From positions 17,206,181-17,270,180 of the forward strand of contig CP092880.1 in assembly GCA_030710605.1 (NCBI GenBank): DNA of 64,000 nt, given 5' to 3'. How positions within the stretch are numbered: position 1 is the stretch's first letter; each line of letters starts with the position of its first letter. A program made the translations under genes and the position numbers. This stretch comes from Cordylochernes scorpioides (Eukaryota; Arthropoda; Arachnida; Pseudoscorpiones; Chernetidae). This document shows positions 29,910-40,654 of this stretch, in pieces. A model generated the notes under the pieces. That model was not told the origin of the DNA. It searched no databases and worked only from the letters and a program-made list of their open reading frames with translations.

Positions 29910-32301
29910 TACATATATAAAAGAAAGTCGTGTTAATTGTTACACTATTTATAACTCAAGAATGGTTGAACTGATTTAGATGAAAATTGGTGAGGAGGTA
30001 GCTTAGAACCAGCAGATGGACATAGGATAATTTTTATCCCGTTCAACCACGTCAAGAATGGCTAAACTGTCAAGTACATTAACTTATAAAGATGTATCAG
30101 AGGCGCATGCGCGAGCACGCACTCAACGAGGCTTACCCACGAGCACGGGTTGCATGCTAAAAAATAAAGCTTAATTTGTTAGAAATATTTCTCCTTTTTG
30201 TTAATAAATACATCTGTTTATTAATGTTTAAAATATCAGCTTTAAATTGTGTATAAAAAAAAAAGACCGGCAGGCAAGAAGCTGGCTGTCATCTGATCAG
30301 GCGAGGCGTCGACGTCAGCAGTGCGCGCTTTAGGGTGAGAAAAGGTTGTTGCCGACTGCCACTGCGGCTTGAATCCCGAACTTGAGATGAATGAGGAGAT
30401 TCATAATCGGGCTTTACTCTTGATCGAAGACATGTGTTACCTCAGGTGCGGTAGTTTATTAGTCAGGTTAGGAAGGCCAGCGCCAAATCGTGAAATGAAT
30501 GACGCTTTTAATAGCGAATTGAAACGAGAACGTAAATATGATCACCATAAATTAGATTTAGTAGTTCAAACGAATGTACCCCTATTGAATCCCCCTACAA
30601 AAGGAAGTTTATAATACATTAATGAAAGCAATTGATGATGGAAATGGTGGTTTATATTTCCTGGATGCCCCTGGTGGAACTGGTAAGACATTCCTCATGT
30701 CAGTAGTTTTAGCCACTTTTCGTACGAGATCAGACATTGTGGTTGTAGTTGCTTCTTCTGGAATAGCAGCCAAATTGTTAGGAGGAGGCCATACAGCTCA
30801 TTCAGCATTAAAAATGCCGTTAAATTGTCAAAATATTGAAGCACCAACATGTAATATTGCAAAAACTTCCGCAATGGCCAAAGTTTCATCAGCATCTAAA
30901 ATCATCATCTGGGACGAATGCACAATGGCACACAAACGTGCATTAGAAGCACTTGACCGAACATTAGAAGATCTATGCAATGATTCGAGATGTTTTGGAG
31001 GCGTAATGATTTTACTGTCTGGCGATTTCCGCCAAACTATGCCAGTAATTCCAAGATCTACGGCTGCCGACGAAAAAAACACTTGCCTCAAATAATCGAA
31101 TCTATGGTGCTATGTGAAGAAACTTCAGCTGATAACAAACATGAGAATTGCATTGTTTAATGATACATCTGGTAAAGATTTCTCTGAGAAATTGCTGAGT
31201 ATCGTAATGGTCGAGTACCTTTCGACAAATCAAGCGGATTGATTTCATTTCCTCAGAATTTCTGTAACTTTGTCTCATCGAAAGACGAACTTATTAACAA
31301 AGTATTCCCTAGCATCATTACTAACTACAAATATAGTGAATGGTAGAGTGAGCAGTAATTTTAGCGGCTAAGAATAAAGATGTAGATGACCTCAACTACA
31401 TAATTCAGAATGAGATCATTGGAACAATGCATTCATTTAAATCTATTGATTGTGTAACAAGTACAGATGAAGCCACCAGCTATCCAATTGAAATTTTAAA
31501 CTCCTTGGATGTGCCTGGCTTACCACCTCACAATTTACGCCTAAAAGTTGGTTCCGCAGTAATCATACTTTGAAACATAAACCAACCCAAACTGTGCAAC
31601 GGTACGCGTTTGGTGTTAAGTAAATTGAGGAACAATGTAATTTACGCGACGATACTCAACGGAAAATCCGAAGGTGAGGAAGTTCTCATTCCGAGGATCC
31701 CGAAGATTCCAACCGATATTTATCGTTTGAGTTTGAACAACTTCAATTTCCGATCCATCTTGCATTCGCCATGACCTTTAACAAATCACAAGGCCAATCC
31801 TTCAAAGTTTGTGGTCTGAATCTGGAAAATCTATGTTTTTCCCATAGTCAATTATATGTGGCATGTTCACGGGTCGGAAGACCATCTACGTTTTTTTGTT
31901 TTTGCGTCTAATAATAAAACTAAAAATGTCGTGTATCACAAGGTGCTTAAACAACAAAAAAATAATCATTAAAATACTTGATTTTTTAAATTTATAATTC
32001 CTAAACAAAAATTGAACTTAATAAATTCCAAAATCTGTTTATTTATGCCTCTATGGCGGAATACAGTTCGCCGGGTCAGCTATAACACAATAAAAACAGC
32101 ATACACAATCGGGGAGGAAAAATGCACTTGCGTAAATCCAGGGCGTTGCCGGAATCATTCGGCTAATATCAATAAAATGTTTTTGAAATACTATACCAAT
32201 ATTATTCTATAGCACTACAACTATTTATTATTAATGTATTTCCACTCTGAAGGAAATTGCACTTGGGGAAATTCTCGGGTGAAGCCGGGTCATTTGTCTA
32301 G
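29910..32301 (+). mobile_element. Helitron H2 with internally deleted helicase
   Basis: Begins directly after H1 with ATATATAAAAGAAAGTCG and an AACTCAAGAATGGTTGAAC block, a Helitron-type 5' region. Ends with the GGGTGAAGCCGGG hairpin and CTAG at 32298-32301. Near 30370 the 5' region joins straight into the C-terminal helicase, so the Rep/HUH nuclease and N-terminal part have been deleted. Copy 2 equivalent at 53328-55740. Confidence 0.8.
30369..31970 (+). pseudogene. Helitron Pif1-like helicase, C-terminal relic
   Basis: Homology starts at NPELEMNEEIHNRALLLIED, then Walker A in DAPGGTGKT, a VASSGIAAKLL motif, HTAHSALK, Walker B IIIWDECTMAH and GDFRQTMPVIPRS. After a stop following NTCLK the homology continues through LPPHNLRLKVGS, IPRIPKIPTD and SQGQSFKVCGLNL...LYVACSRVGRPS. 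Breaks: an extra C in NPLLNP near 30593, a stop at 31093, several shifts at 31180-31760 and an extra T near 31896. Pif1-family helicases unwind DNA for rolling-circle transposition. This copy is dead. Confidence 0.9.
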
Positions 32302-32954
32302 TCTATATATATAAAATTGAATGTCTGTCTGTCTGTCTGTCTGTACTCTATAGATTCAAAAACCATACATCCAATCGCCGTGAAATTTTGGGATATTATT
32401 AGGTATATCACCGGGAAGGTTTTTGAAAAATAATTTCATGAATATCTTGAATATCCTTAGAGTTATTTGCAGATTTGTATATTTAACTCGCAAGCAGCGC
32501 CCCCATTGTGACGATGTTAACAAGTTTTCTTATCACTAAGTTTGTTATCTTAAATATTATTTATCAAAAGTAAGATTATCTCAGGATGACACGGCAATTT
32601 ATTTGAGACAAAAATAATGATACAATTCCAAGGCGAAGATACTATTCCTTTAACTTCCAATTACCGAGGGAACCAATTAATATTGATTTTATTCAACTTA
32701 TCGAGTATTTTTCAAGGGACCGGGAAAAAATGTTCACTAGATAAATTAGGAAAGACAAAATTCAGGATGACACGGCACACAGGGACCGGGAAAAAAATGT
32801 TCACTTTATCGAGAGATTCAAATTTACGAGTTTCAAATTATCAAAATATATCTTTTTTTTAAATAAGTTTTTAGAGAATTGTTTTAACAAATGTTCGCTA
32901 GACAAACCTTTACTCGGGTAAAACCCCGGGCGAAGCCGGGTACGTCCGCTCTAG
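32302..32954 (+). mobile_element. Helitron H3, non-autonomous, abutting H2
   Basis: Starts TCTATATATATAAAATTG with four CTGT units in the first 40 bases and ends with CCCCGGGCGAAGCCGGG and CTAG. At 653 bp it has no functional ORF. It contains a fragment of the solo-LTR family (GGATGACACGGCAATTTATT near 32585), partly duplicated near 32760. Copy 2 equivalent 55741-56387. Confidence 0.85.
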
Positions 32955-33649
32955 TATACTATATTTGAAGATTATGATTTATTTTACCATGTACTTCCAT
33001 AGAAGGGTTTGTGATACCTGGAACTTGAGAAGAATCCCTATATACAGGGTGATTCAAAAGTCTTGCACAACTTCAAAAATTAATATTTCGGCGAATATTT
33101 GCACTAGAGCATTGAGGTAACACCATTGTGTTCAGGATGCAATGGGATTTTTTAGGACAAATATTGAAAAAAAAAATCGATATTGATTTTAGTTACGATT
33201 TATTCGCTAGATAGCGCTCTACTAGAATAAGAGTTCAGCGGCCTGATTGTTTGATAAATTGAAAAATATAACTGATCGACACGTATTTTTCTTTCTTAAA
33301 TACCAGGAAAGAACCCTAATAATATCAAATGATAAATAAATAGAACACCATTTCGCCAAAAGTAGAAGAATTGGATGACAATTTTTAAATGCAATCCGAG
33401 AATGTAAAATAGGTAAATGCAAATTATATCATATAGCCAAAAAATATATATATTTTAGATGTGTTTTGCAGGAATCCTCTCAGCGATTTAAATTTCAAAG
33501 ATAATAAATATCTAATTCTTCAATTCAACTCTCTCTCTCATTATCGATTATATTTATTTTAATTAATTTGAAAATTATTTATCTATCGCTGATAATTTAT
33601 TTTACTCTGAAAGGCCGTCACTACAGGATAAAGCACTCTTGGTGAATTT

Positions 33650-34700
33650 TTTTTAATGCAATTCAGAATCTGCTACTGAAGCCTCACGAGCATTTCGTAC
33701 TTTCAAAGGTATTCGAAGCGGTAAAGGACCCATGAGTTACTACTCTCTAAGGCGAATGATAAAAATTTTTGAGAAGTCTGGATCTCTGGAAGCAAAACCT
33801 CGTAGTTGAAGATCATCGCCATGCGAGTCTGTAGCTGTTACAGTTTCGCAGAATTTTGAAGCTATTGAAATGTTATCCATGTATGGAGAAGTAAGTTCTC
33901 GACAAGTTTCTCGACAAACGGGGACTTTGTGTGGAACAGTTTGGAAATAATTTTTCTTGAATAATACCCGTACAAAATTCAAAGATTTCACGAGCTAAAA
34001 GTCGACGATTTTGAGAAGCGTCAAGAATTCGCGGCATGGGTTTTCCTGCAAATTGATATTGATGAAAACTGGCTGTCAATTGTTCTGTGGACAGATGAAG
34101 CTCACTTTTCTCTAAACTGAGAAGGTTAACACTCAAAACAGCCGCATTTGGGCAACAGAAAACCCTAGGAATCTTACAGAAATGCCACTTCATCAGCACA
34201 GAGTTACAGTTTGGTGTGAAATCACTTCTTCTTTTATCATTGAGCCATTTTTCTTCGAAAAAATCAATGGAAGAACTTTTTAAACCGTTTCTGAAACTGG
34301 TGAACGGTATGTTCAACTTTTGAGAAAAAAGGTTATTCCTTATTACAGGACAGACAAGTACTAGGCGAAATAACATTCATGCAAGATGGAGGACTTCTTC
34401 ATATCTCCCGCGGTGACAAACAATTGCTGAAAGATACGTTCGGAGAAGATCGTTTGATAAGTCGCTACTTTATACACCAGTGGCTTTCAAGATCACCAGA
34501 CTTGACGCTTTGCGATTTTTGACTATGGAGGTAAATAAAGTCGCGTGTTCATCAATGCCGGCCTACCATATTGACCATGTTGAAGGCTTCTATCAGACGG
34601 CATGTATCATCAATTTCAACAGATATGTTATTTAATGCTGTCCAATCTGTCATCTATCGTCTGCAGGCGGTGTTTGAGAATGAAGGGCGCCACATTTAGC
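33650..34700 (+). pseudogene. DDE transposase relic (Tc3-like)
   Basis: Fragments in order: SATEASRAFRTFKGIRSGKG and SLRRMIKIFEKSGSLEAKP (helix-turn-helix region), SSRQVSRQTGTLCGTVWK, WTDEAHFSL with the first aspartate, RIWATENPRN, HRVTVWCEITSSFIIEPFFF, SETGERYVQLLRKKVIPYY, a MQDGG motif with the second aspartate, and RSPDLTLCDF with the third acidic region. Multiple stops and shifts separate them. This protein type is common in insect and spider genomes. Long minus-strand frames across this region are antisense shadows. Copy 2 equivalent 57075-58118. Confidence 0.8.
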
Positions 34701-35375
34701 AAGGATTGTAAGAAGGAAGGCATTTACCTACTGTGTTATATAAGCTGCCATGTATTATATGATTTACCAATATTTTGCAGCTCTTTGTGTTGGGTTATGG
34801 GGATAATAAATGCTATCCTCATATCTTGACTCTTTTTTTTTATGTTTTTGTTTGTAAACCATAATTTTTTGGTTTGTCATTTGCTCACATCTTATATTAT
34901 GCCGTGCAGACCAAAGTGCTGTAACTTCTCGAATAACACTGGTACACACAATTTTACCCCTTATGTTTAATTTATTGCTTTTCGCTCATTAGAAGAAATA
35001 GCATAAGGAATATTCTCTGTACACCCCTAACTTTAGAAATTTTGTGCAAAAAATAGATTAATAATACAAAATGATTTTACTACCACGTTATTCAACACAA
35101 AATGTCTACCTAAAAATGATTTTTTTTTGAGGGAACACATTTTAAAAATTGTGTACAGTATAATAAGCAATGGTAAAATTTGACAAGCCCATAGGATATG
35201 TGGAATAAAGTATGGCAAATAGATTTTGACAGCCTCCCTCTTTATTTCATTTGTTGGATCATGACAAATTTCCAGTTAAATAGTCAAGTTTCGCCAATTT
35301 GTCAAGATACTATACATTTTTTATAGCAAGAAATCCTATTAGTAGTGCCATCATAATTTTGGTACTATATTAACA
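34701..35375. other. Non-coding interior of the TIR transposon
   Basis: AT-rich, with no recognisable motif. Matches 58119-58801 in copy 2. Confidence 0.4.
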
Positions 35376-35831
35376 CTAGCCGAATGACTCGGGCAACGCC
35401 CGTGTTTTAATTTAGACACGTGGACCTGTTGGATCATTAACGCCCGTGTTTTACCCGATTGAATGTTTTTATTCAAATACTATTTGTTACAATTATAAAT
35501 TGGCGCCTTAAATAAATGCATATATTAGTTAATAGCTATAACCTATGTGCTTTATCTGTCTATGTACTGTTTGCTTCCGTAGGCGTCTCTCACTGGGAAA
35601 AAGAAAGAGAGGATTCCAATTAGTTATTAACTAATATATGCATTTATTTAAGGAGCGACCCGCTCCAACACAATAGTTACAAAAACCAAAAAGCGAGTGG
35701 GGGGCAAAGTGTCTCGCGCAGTGGCGGCGCCATCGTAGCGAACCAATAGGAGAGCGCCATTCCAAAAAAAAAAAAAAAAAGCAAACGGTGACAGAGATGA
35801 AGAACGCATGACGCTCGTAACTGTATATAGA
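35376..35831 (-). mobile_element. Non-autonomous Helitron nested in the TIR transposon
   Basis: Same family as 22101-22507: minus-strand 3' CTAG at 35376, 5' TCTATATACAG near 35831. Compared with 22101 it has an extra 60-base partial duplication near its 3' end (CGCCCGTGTTTTA occurs twice). A poly-A run lies near 35765-35781. Copy 2 equivalent 58802-59257. Confidence 0.8.
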
Positions 35832-36103
35832 ATTTCAAAAAATCGTGTATTGATTTCAGCAGTGTTTTTCAAACATTCAATCTATTTCACAAAACCACAT
35901 CTAAAATATATTTTTTTATGCTACATGTTCTAATTTGCGTTTACCTATTTTACATATCTCGGATTGTATTTAAAAATCGTCATCCAATTCTTCTACTTTT
36001 GGCGAAATGGTGTTTTATTAATTTATCATTTGATATTATTAGGGTTCTTTCCTGGTACTCAAAAAGGAAAAATACGTGTCGATCAGTTTCGAATTTTTAA
36101 ATA

Positions 36104-37592
36104 CACTGGTGTCCAAAAAATAAGAAACTTAACCAATATTGAAATTTCTCAAAAGCTAATTTATTAACAAATATAATATTTAGTATACAAATAGTTTAAA
36201 CTATGGAGAATTTGGCTAGCTATATGAAAATAAAAAAATATTTGAAATTATGAAATATGCAAATTATTACCAACATACCCAAAGCTAAGGTTCCAGATCT
36301 TAAAGAAATAAGATATCAATAGGGAGTATGATCACCTCTAACAGCTATCAAGGTCTTACAGCGAGCCTTCATACTGTTTACCAGGCTTTGGAGGAGGTCC
36401 AGGGGTATTAAACCCCACTCTTCCAATAGAGCAGTTCTTAGCTCAACGAGGGTTCTGGGAGAGGGGTGACGAGCTCCAATACGCCTCCCTAGAGCATCCC
36501 ACACATGCTCTATTGGATTCAAATCCGGAGAACTGGCTGGCCAATCCATCCTTCGAATATTCTCACTCTGGAGATATTCATTGACTAGCCTAGCCCTATG
36601 CGGACGAGCATTATCGTCCATAAAAATTAAATTGTGACCAATTTGATCTCTATAAGGTCTTAGATAGGGCTCAAGGATCTCGTCCCTGTACCTTTGGGCA
36701 GTTAAAGTGCCCCCAGAAAAAATGTGGAGGGGTGTGCGTTTGCTAGAACTGACGCCAGCCCAGACTAAGAGACTGTCCCCTCTAAAACTGTCTATTTCCC
36801 TTATGTTACTGGGATGATAGCGGGTTCCAGACTCCCTCCAGATGAAACTCGTCGAGAATCTGTTTTTAACTAAATCTTGACTCGTCTCTGAAGAGAACAT
36901 TGGCCCACTGATCATGAGTCCAGGCGTGATGTTCCAAGCACCAATTCAAGCGGGCTCTCCTGTGAGCAGAGGTTAAAGGGATACAGACCATTGGTCGTCT
37001 TGCATAAAGAGCACCTTCGTGAAGCCTTTGGTAAACAATTTGTCTTGAAATTCTCGTTCCAGTAGCACTTGAGAGTTCATTAGAGAGTTGAATAGCTGTC
37101 ATCTCCCTATGGCGCTTGGCAGTTACGACCAGGTAACGGTCTTCAGAGGTAGCTGTTTTTCTTTTTCTACCAGAACCATCTTTTCTTTTGATGGTTCCTG
37201 TCTCAATGAACTGTTTCCATATTTTGCTGACCACAGATTTATCCATATTTAGCCATTTTGCTACTTCAACTTGTGATTGCCCTGCCTCCATTCTCCCAAC
37301 AGCTCTCCATTTAAAATCATCTGCTAAAATTTTTCGTAAACTCATAATTAACTAAGGAGAAAATAAAATTATAATTGGACAATTCTTAGATGGGGTAAAT
37401 GACACGCCAAATAGCACGCTTATAAAGACAAGCGAAAATATGCATATTTTCAATTTTACCGAATCGAATGGTTGCGATAAATAAATTCTACGACTTAAAA
37501 TACCTAATTAAATTACTTTTTAGCTTTTAGCGTTGTATATTTTAAAACATATCATTAGAAAACAAAAGTTTCTTATTTTTTGGACACCAGTG
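36104..37592 (-). mobile_element. Tc1 transposon nested in the TIR transposon
   Basis: 27-bp perfect terminal repeats starting CACTGGTGTCCAAAAAATAA, flanked by TA. 1489 bp, the usual Tc1 size. It splits the right terminal repeat of the host element. Copy 2 equivalent 59529-61020. Confidence 0.95.
36316..37345 (-). pseudogene. Tc1 transposase (DD34E), frameshifted
   Basis: Starts MSLRKILADDFKWRAVGRM. An HTH pair includes VAKWLNMDKSVVSKIWKQF and a GRKRKT basic motif between the HTHs. The catalytic core has D in VLFRDESRFS, D in IFMDDNARPH and E in SSPDLNPIEHVWDALGRR. Near 36860-36900 two single-base losses compared with the expected frame (after DESRFS and before FIWRES) shift the frame, so full-length protein is not encoded. 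Otherwise little decayed. It binds its own TIRs and cuts and pastes at TA. Confidence 0.93.
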
Positions 37593-37711
37593 TATTTGCC
37601 CTAAAAATCCCATTACATCCTGAACACAATGGTGTTTACCGCATTGCTCTGGCGCAAATATTCGCATAGTCCTTAATTTTTAAAGTTGTGCAAGACTTTT
37701 GGATCACCCTG

Positions 37712-38306
37712 TATATAAAAGTCAGTGCATAAGTGTATGTAATATAATGTATGTATGTATGTATGTAATATATGTATGCATGCTATACACATTAACAATA
37801 TGTAACTAATCTGGCTGAAATTTTAACACAATAATAGAGGTGAATCTGTAAAAACTTATAGGCAAATTTTCAGGCTTCTATCTCGAATATCCTTAAAGTA
37901 ATTAACAAATAATTAACAATTTTTCCCTATTTCACTCACAACCAGCACCTCACTGCGGTAACTTCGAAAAGTAAATTTGAGGAAAGATGAACCACGTAGG
38001 GCAACGGTGACCTTGAGTGACGGAATGATGGCGTAGGGGCAAGAAATCACTTGCCATCATTTTATGTATACATTAAGTTTAAAATATATGTAAATAAAAA
38101 ATCAAAATAATACAAATATATACAGAATGTTTTCAAAATCGTTGTGAAGATTTACATTTTTACTTTTATATTTTAAAAATACACAAAGTTTGGAGCGGGA
38201 CGTTTCACAAAAGTGACATCCACGACGCCAATTTATAATTGCAACGAATAGTATTTGTATAAAACATTTAATCGGGTAAAACCTGGGCGTTGCCCGGGTC
38301 ATTCGG
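37712..38306. other. H4 interior with a GTAT microsatellite
   Basis: A (GTAT)n/(ATGT)n run at about 37735-37785 is longer than in copy 2 (61165-61200). The remainder is Helitron body without an ORF. Confidence 0.5.
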
Positions 38307-38489
38307 CTAGTATACAATAAAAAAAGAAACTCATCTCAGGAAGCTTTTATTTTTTGTTATTTATAGGTCTGTATGTGTTTATTCTCCTTGCATATAAATT
38401 CAACTTTGTGTCCTAGCAAGGGGCGAATATACTGGCTGTGGTTACCACAGGGAGAGAGGGGGGGGAAGGGGCGAGGGGACATATTGACA

Positions 38490-38640
38490 GTTGAGTGTGG
38501 TGACCAGGAGGACACATATTGGCTGTTATATAGTGACCAAGGGGGGACACATATTGACTGTTATATAGTAACCAAGAGGGGACACATATTGACTGTTATA
38601 TAGTGACCAAGGGGGGACACATATTGACATTAGAGTGGTG
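38490..38640. repeat. 35-bp minisatellite
   Basis: Units start GTGACCAAGGGGGGACACAT or similar at 38533, 38568 and 38603, with diverged units upstream. Period 35 bp. Copy 2 (61950-62020) has fewer units, so the copy number has changed since duplication. Confidence 0.85.
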
Positions 38641-38679
38641 TGACAGAGAAATTCCTCCTTGCCGTCATTCCTCTCCCTT

Positions 38680-38907
38680 ATGAACAAGTCAGAAGTGGAG
38701 GAGGAGGAGGAAGAAGAAGCGAAGGAGAAGGTAAGACAAGTTTTTCTCTCTTTAAAGCAGCAAGAATGTTTAATGTTTTATCTTCATATGTCTTCTTCTT
38801 TCTTATCTCCACACTAGGTGAAGTATTATGCGTTTGCCTTTGTCATTAAGACTGGAAGCACTCTTCACTGGCAGTCCGGCTTAGCTCCAAAAGAAAGCCG
38901 TCTCTGA
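38680..38907 (+). CDS. Two-exon candidate gene of 46 codons, unknown function
   Basis: Exon 1 (38680-38730) encodes MNKSEVEEEEEEEAKEK and ends in GTAAGA. The intron is 87 bp with a pyrimidine-rich end (TTCTTTCTTATCTCCACACTAG). Exon 2 (38818-38907) encodes VKYYAFAFVIKTGSTLHWQS then a tail GLAPKESRL and a stop. The splice signals are convincing, but the product is tiny and the whole unit recurs as partial copies at 26574, 47827 (inverted) and 62066. In copy 2 exon 2 has a stop at its third codon. I do not recognise a domain. It may be the edge of a larger gene or a repeat. Confidence 0.35.
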
Positions 38908-39739
38908 CATGAGGAACAGATGCCATTTGCAGCCGCTCCTAACATGAAGTACAAACGCTGCTCATCCTGTATTCCTGGATTAGGAGCCCTTACAGGGTAC
39001 TATCAGCCGGGCCAGCTGAGCCCAGGTTTTTTACCGAGTTTGTTACTGCTCCCCCTGCTCCTTTTTCATCCGGGATTGGGACCGGCAAAGGCGGAGTTAT
39101 AGTCTCTATATATCTTCATATGTGCAGCTAGATTGTGACCTTGCAGCTAGCTAAATTGAGCCTTAGGTTGTGCCACGTGTATAGGTGGCCACAGCAATAT
39201 CTCAAGCTATTGATAACAAACTCCATAGATATGTTTATATATCACAGTTTTATTGTAATATAAAAAAGCTTTATATTTTATTGAAGTAATAATTGTATTG
39301 GCGTGATGTGAAAACAACCCTCAATACCCTCAATGTACAAATGTAATACAGTAAAACCTCCATAAACAAACACTAATGCTACAGAACACGTTTATACAAA
39401 GAAGTTTTCATTGCCAAAATTGTCTTTTTAACAATTAGCTGCTCTCCAGTAAGAGGACGACATCTCTCTCTTTTGACTCTGCATCTAGGAGTATTTTAGA
39501 GAGAATTTGCATTGTTTTTTCAAAAATATATTTCAAACAAAACTCTTATCAATTGATATTAAAAGTAATTTTTTAAAAACTCTTCCTGTTCAAATTTATT
39601 TTATTTGAACACACAAAACGCGATATACCGGCTAGGGATAATTGCGTCGATTTACATTTTATTAAACAGAAACAGCTATAAACATATTATACAAAAAAAA
39701 GTAATAAAAAATAAAAATAGAAACAATAATATATATTAA
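38908..39739. other. Non-coding interval
   Basis: 38935-39100 continues the gene-like repeat (CSSCIPGLGALTGYYQPGQL in one frame, of uncertain meaning). At 39351 CAGTAAAACCTCCATAAACA resembles one end of a pogo-like MITE, but no partner was found. 39600-39740 is LINE 3' UTR. Confidence 0.4.
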
Positions 39740-40640
39740 GAACCTGCACCTTTCAGGTTTGAAAGATAATCATAAATATATCTACAAAAATAGTTAAACC
39801 TATGATAATTCTCTCTGCTATTTACCAATTGATATAGATCTACAACATTATTTATTGTCTGTTGTCTAGCGGTGAAGAAGAGTGGGCATTCCAGCAGTAG
39901 GTGTCTTCAGTCCTGGAATTCGTTGCCACAATGACATCTAGAGTCTTCAATGCTCCAATTTTTGATAAAAAAATCCCTTAATATTCTCATGGTTCGTAAT
40001 AAACTGTTATTATGAAAATTGGAGCGGAAATATGTTGGAATTCCAAACGGAAAAAAAGCATTGGAATTTTTCATTTGTTTTTAGAAATAATTCATTCATT
40101 TTTGCACTTAAAAATGATCTAAATATACTTGGAGAATGTGGTCTATAAGTATTTTGATCCTCTATCGAAAGTTGAGCCAAATCATATTTAATTATTTTAG
40201 ATTCAATATAATCTGTGAGAAGGGGGATGTTCGTAAGACTATGGACGCAGTTGGAAGTTGTAGTTTTGTAGGCACTGCTCACCCAAAGAAGAATTTGATA
40301 TTGAGAATAATTTAATTTTCTTTGCATGACTCATTTATAAATTCGTACCATGTTTCTGAATCATAGGTAAGAACTGGCCTGATAATTATTTTATACAAAA
40401 TTATTATTTTTTTAGTATTTATACCCCACAACTTTCCACAAAATGAAAACAGAAAATGTTACATTCTTACGATCCTACACAAAATATCGTTGTAGGTGGG
40501 GTGAAATCAATCTTATTTTTTATTTTATGATTTGAGAATTTTATGCCTAATATCTTAATTCAAACTATTGGGTTCAAAATAATATTTGGTATTTCAATTG
40601 GAACGTTATGTTTATTCTGCAAGTAAAGTTTCTGTTCATA
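39740..40640 (-). pseudogene. LINE ORF2 C-terminal half, interrupted by the satellite
   Basis: On the minus strand the translation contains NIILNPIV, stop, IKILGIKFS (thumb), then YKIIIRPVLTYDSETWYEF, QRKLNYSQYQILLWVSSAYKTTTSN, and a knuckle CHCGNEFQD-RHLLLECPLF, ending GAGS and a stop near 39740. Stops interrupt the frame at least three times. The RT palm is not present because satellite array C begins at 40655. Different family from the LINEs at 3193 and 23875. Copy 2 equivalent 63127-64000. Confidence 0.7.
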
Positions 40641-40654
40641 TGTGTTTGCAGTGT

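Larger units (their letters stand above)
33045..37711 (+). mobile_element. Tc1/mariner-superfamily TIR transposon with nested insertions
   Basis: Ends are CAGGGTGATTCAAAAGTCTT and the complement of AAGACTTTTGGATCACCCTG, flanked by TA. The inverted homology extends far inside: 33045-33430 matches 35920-36100 plus 37595-37711 in inverse, so the terminal repeats are several hundred bases long and the right one is interrupted by a Tc1. A Helitron lies at 35376-35831. Copy 2 equivalent 56478-61139. Confidence 0.85.
33035..38310 (+). mobile_element. Helitron H4, split by a TIR transposon
   Basis: The 5' end TCCCTATA at 33035-33042 continues as TATAAAAGTCAGTGCAT after 37714. The intervening 33045-37711 is a TA-flanked transposon. 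The 3' end has the CCTGGGCGTTGCCCGGG hairpin then CTAG at 38307-38310. Removing the insert leaves about 600 bp. It shares its 3' region with H5 in inverted orientation. Confidence 0.75.

Noticed and set aside
30695..31091. Minus-strand frames over the helicase (and 54117-54513 in copy 2)
   Set aside because: Antisense shadows; Walker motifs are on the + strand.
33740..34376. Minus-strand open frames of 83 and 167 codons
   Set aside because: They are antisense to the DDE transposase relic at 33650-34700; the + strand shows family motifs and the minus strand shows none.
38920..39102. Leucine-rich frame ending GLGPAKAEL
   Set aside because: Could suggest a membrane segment, but copy 2 changes the frame and no start context or splice support is seen; kept only as part of the gene-like repeat.
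39351..39380. CAGTAAAACCTCCATAAACA as a pogo-type TIR
   Set aside because: No inverted partner at a plausible distance, so no element could be defined.
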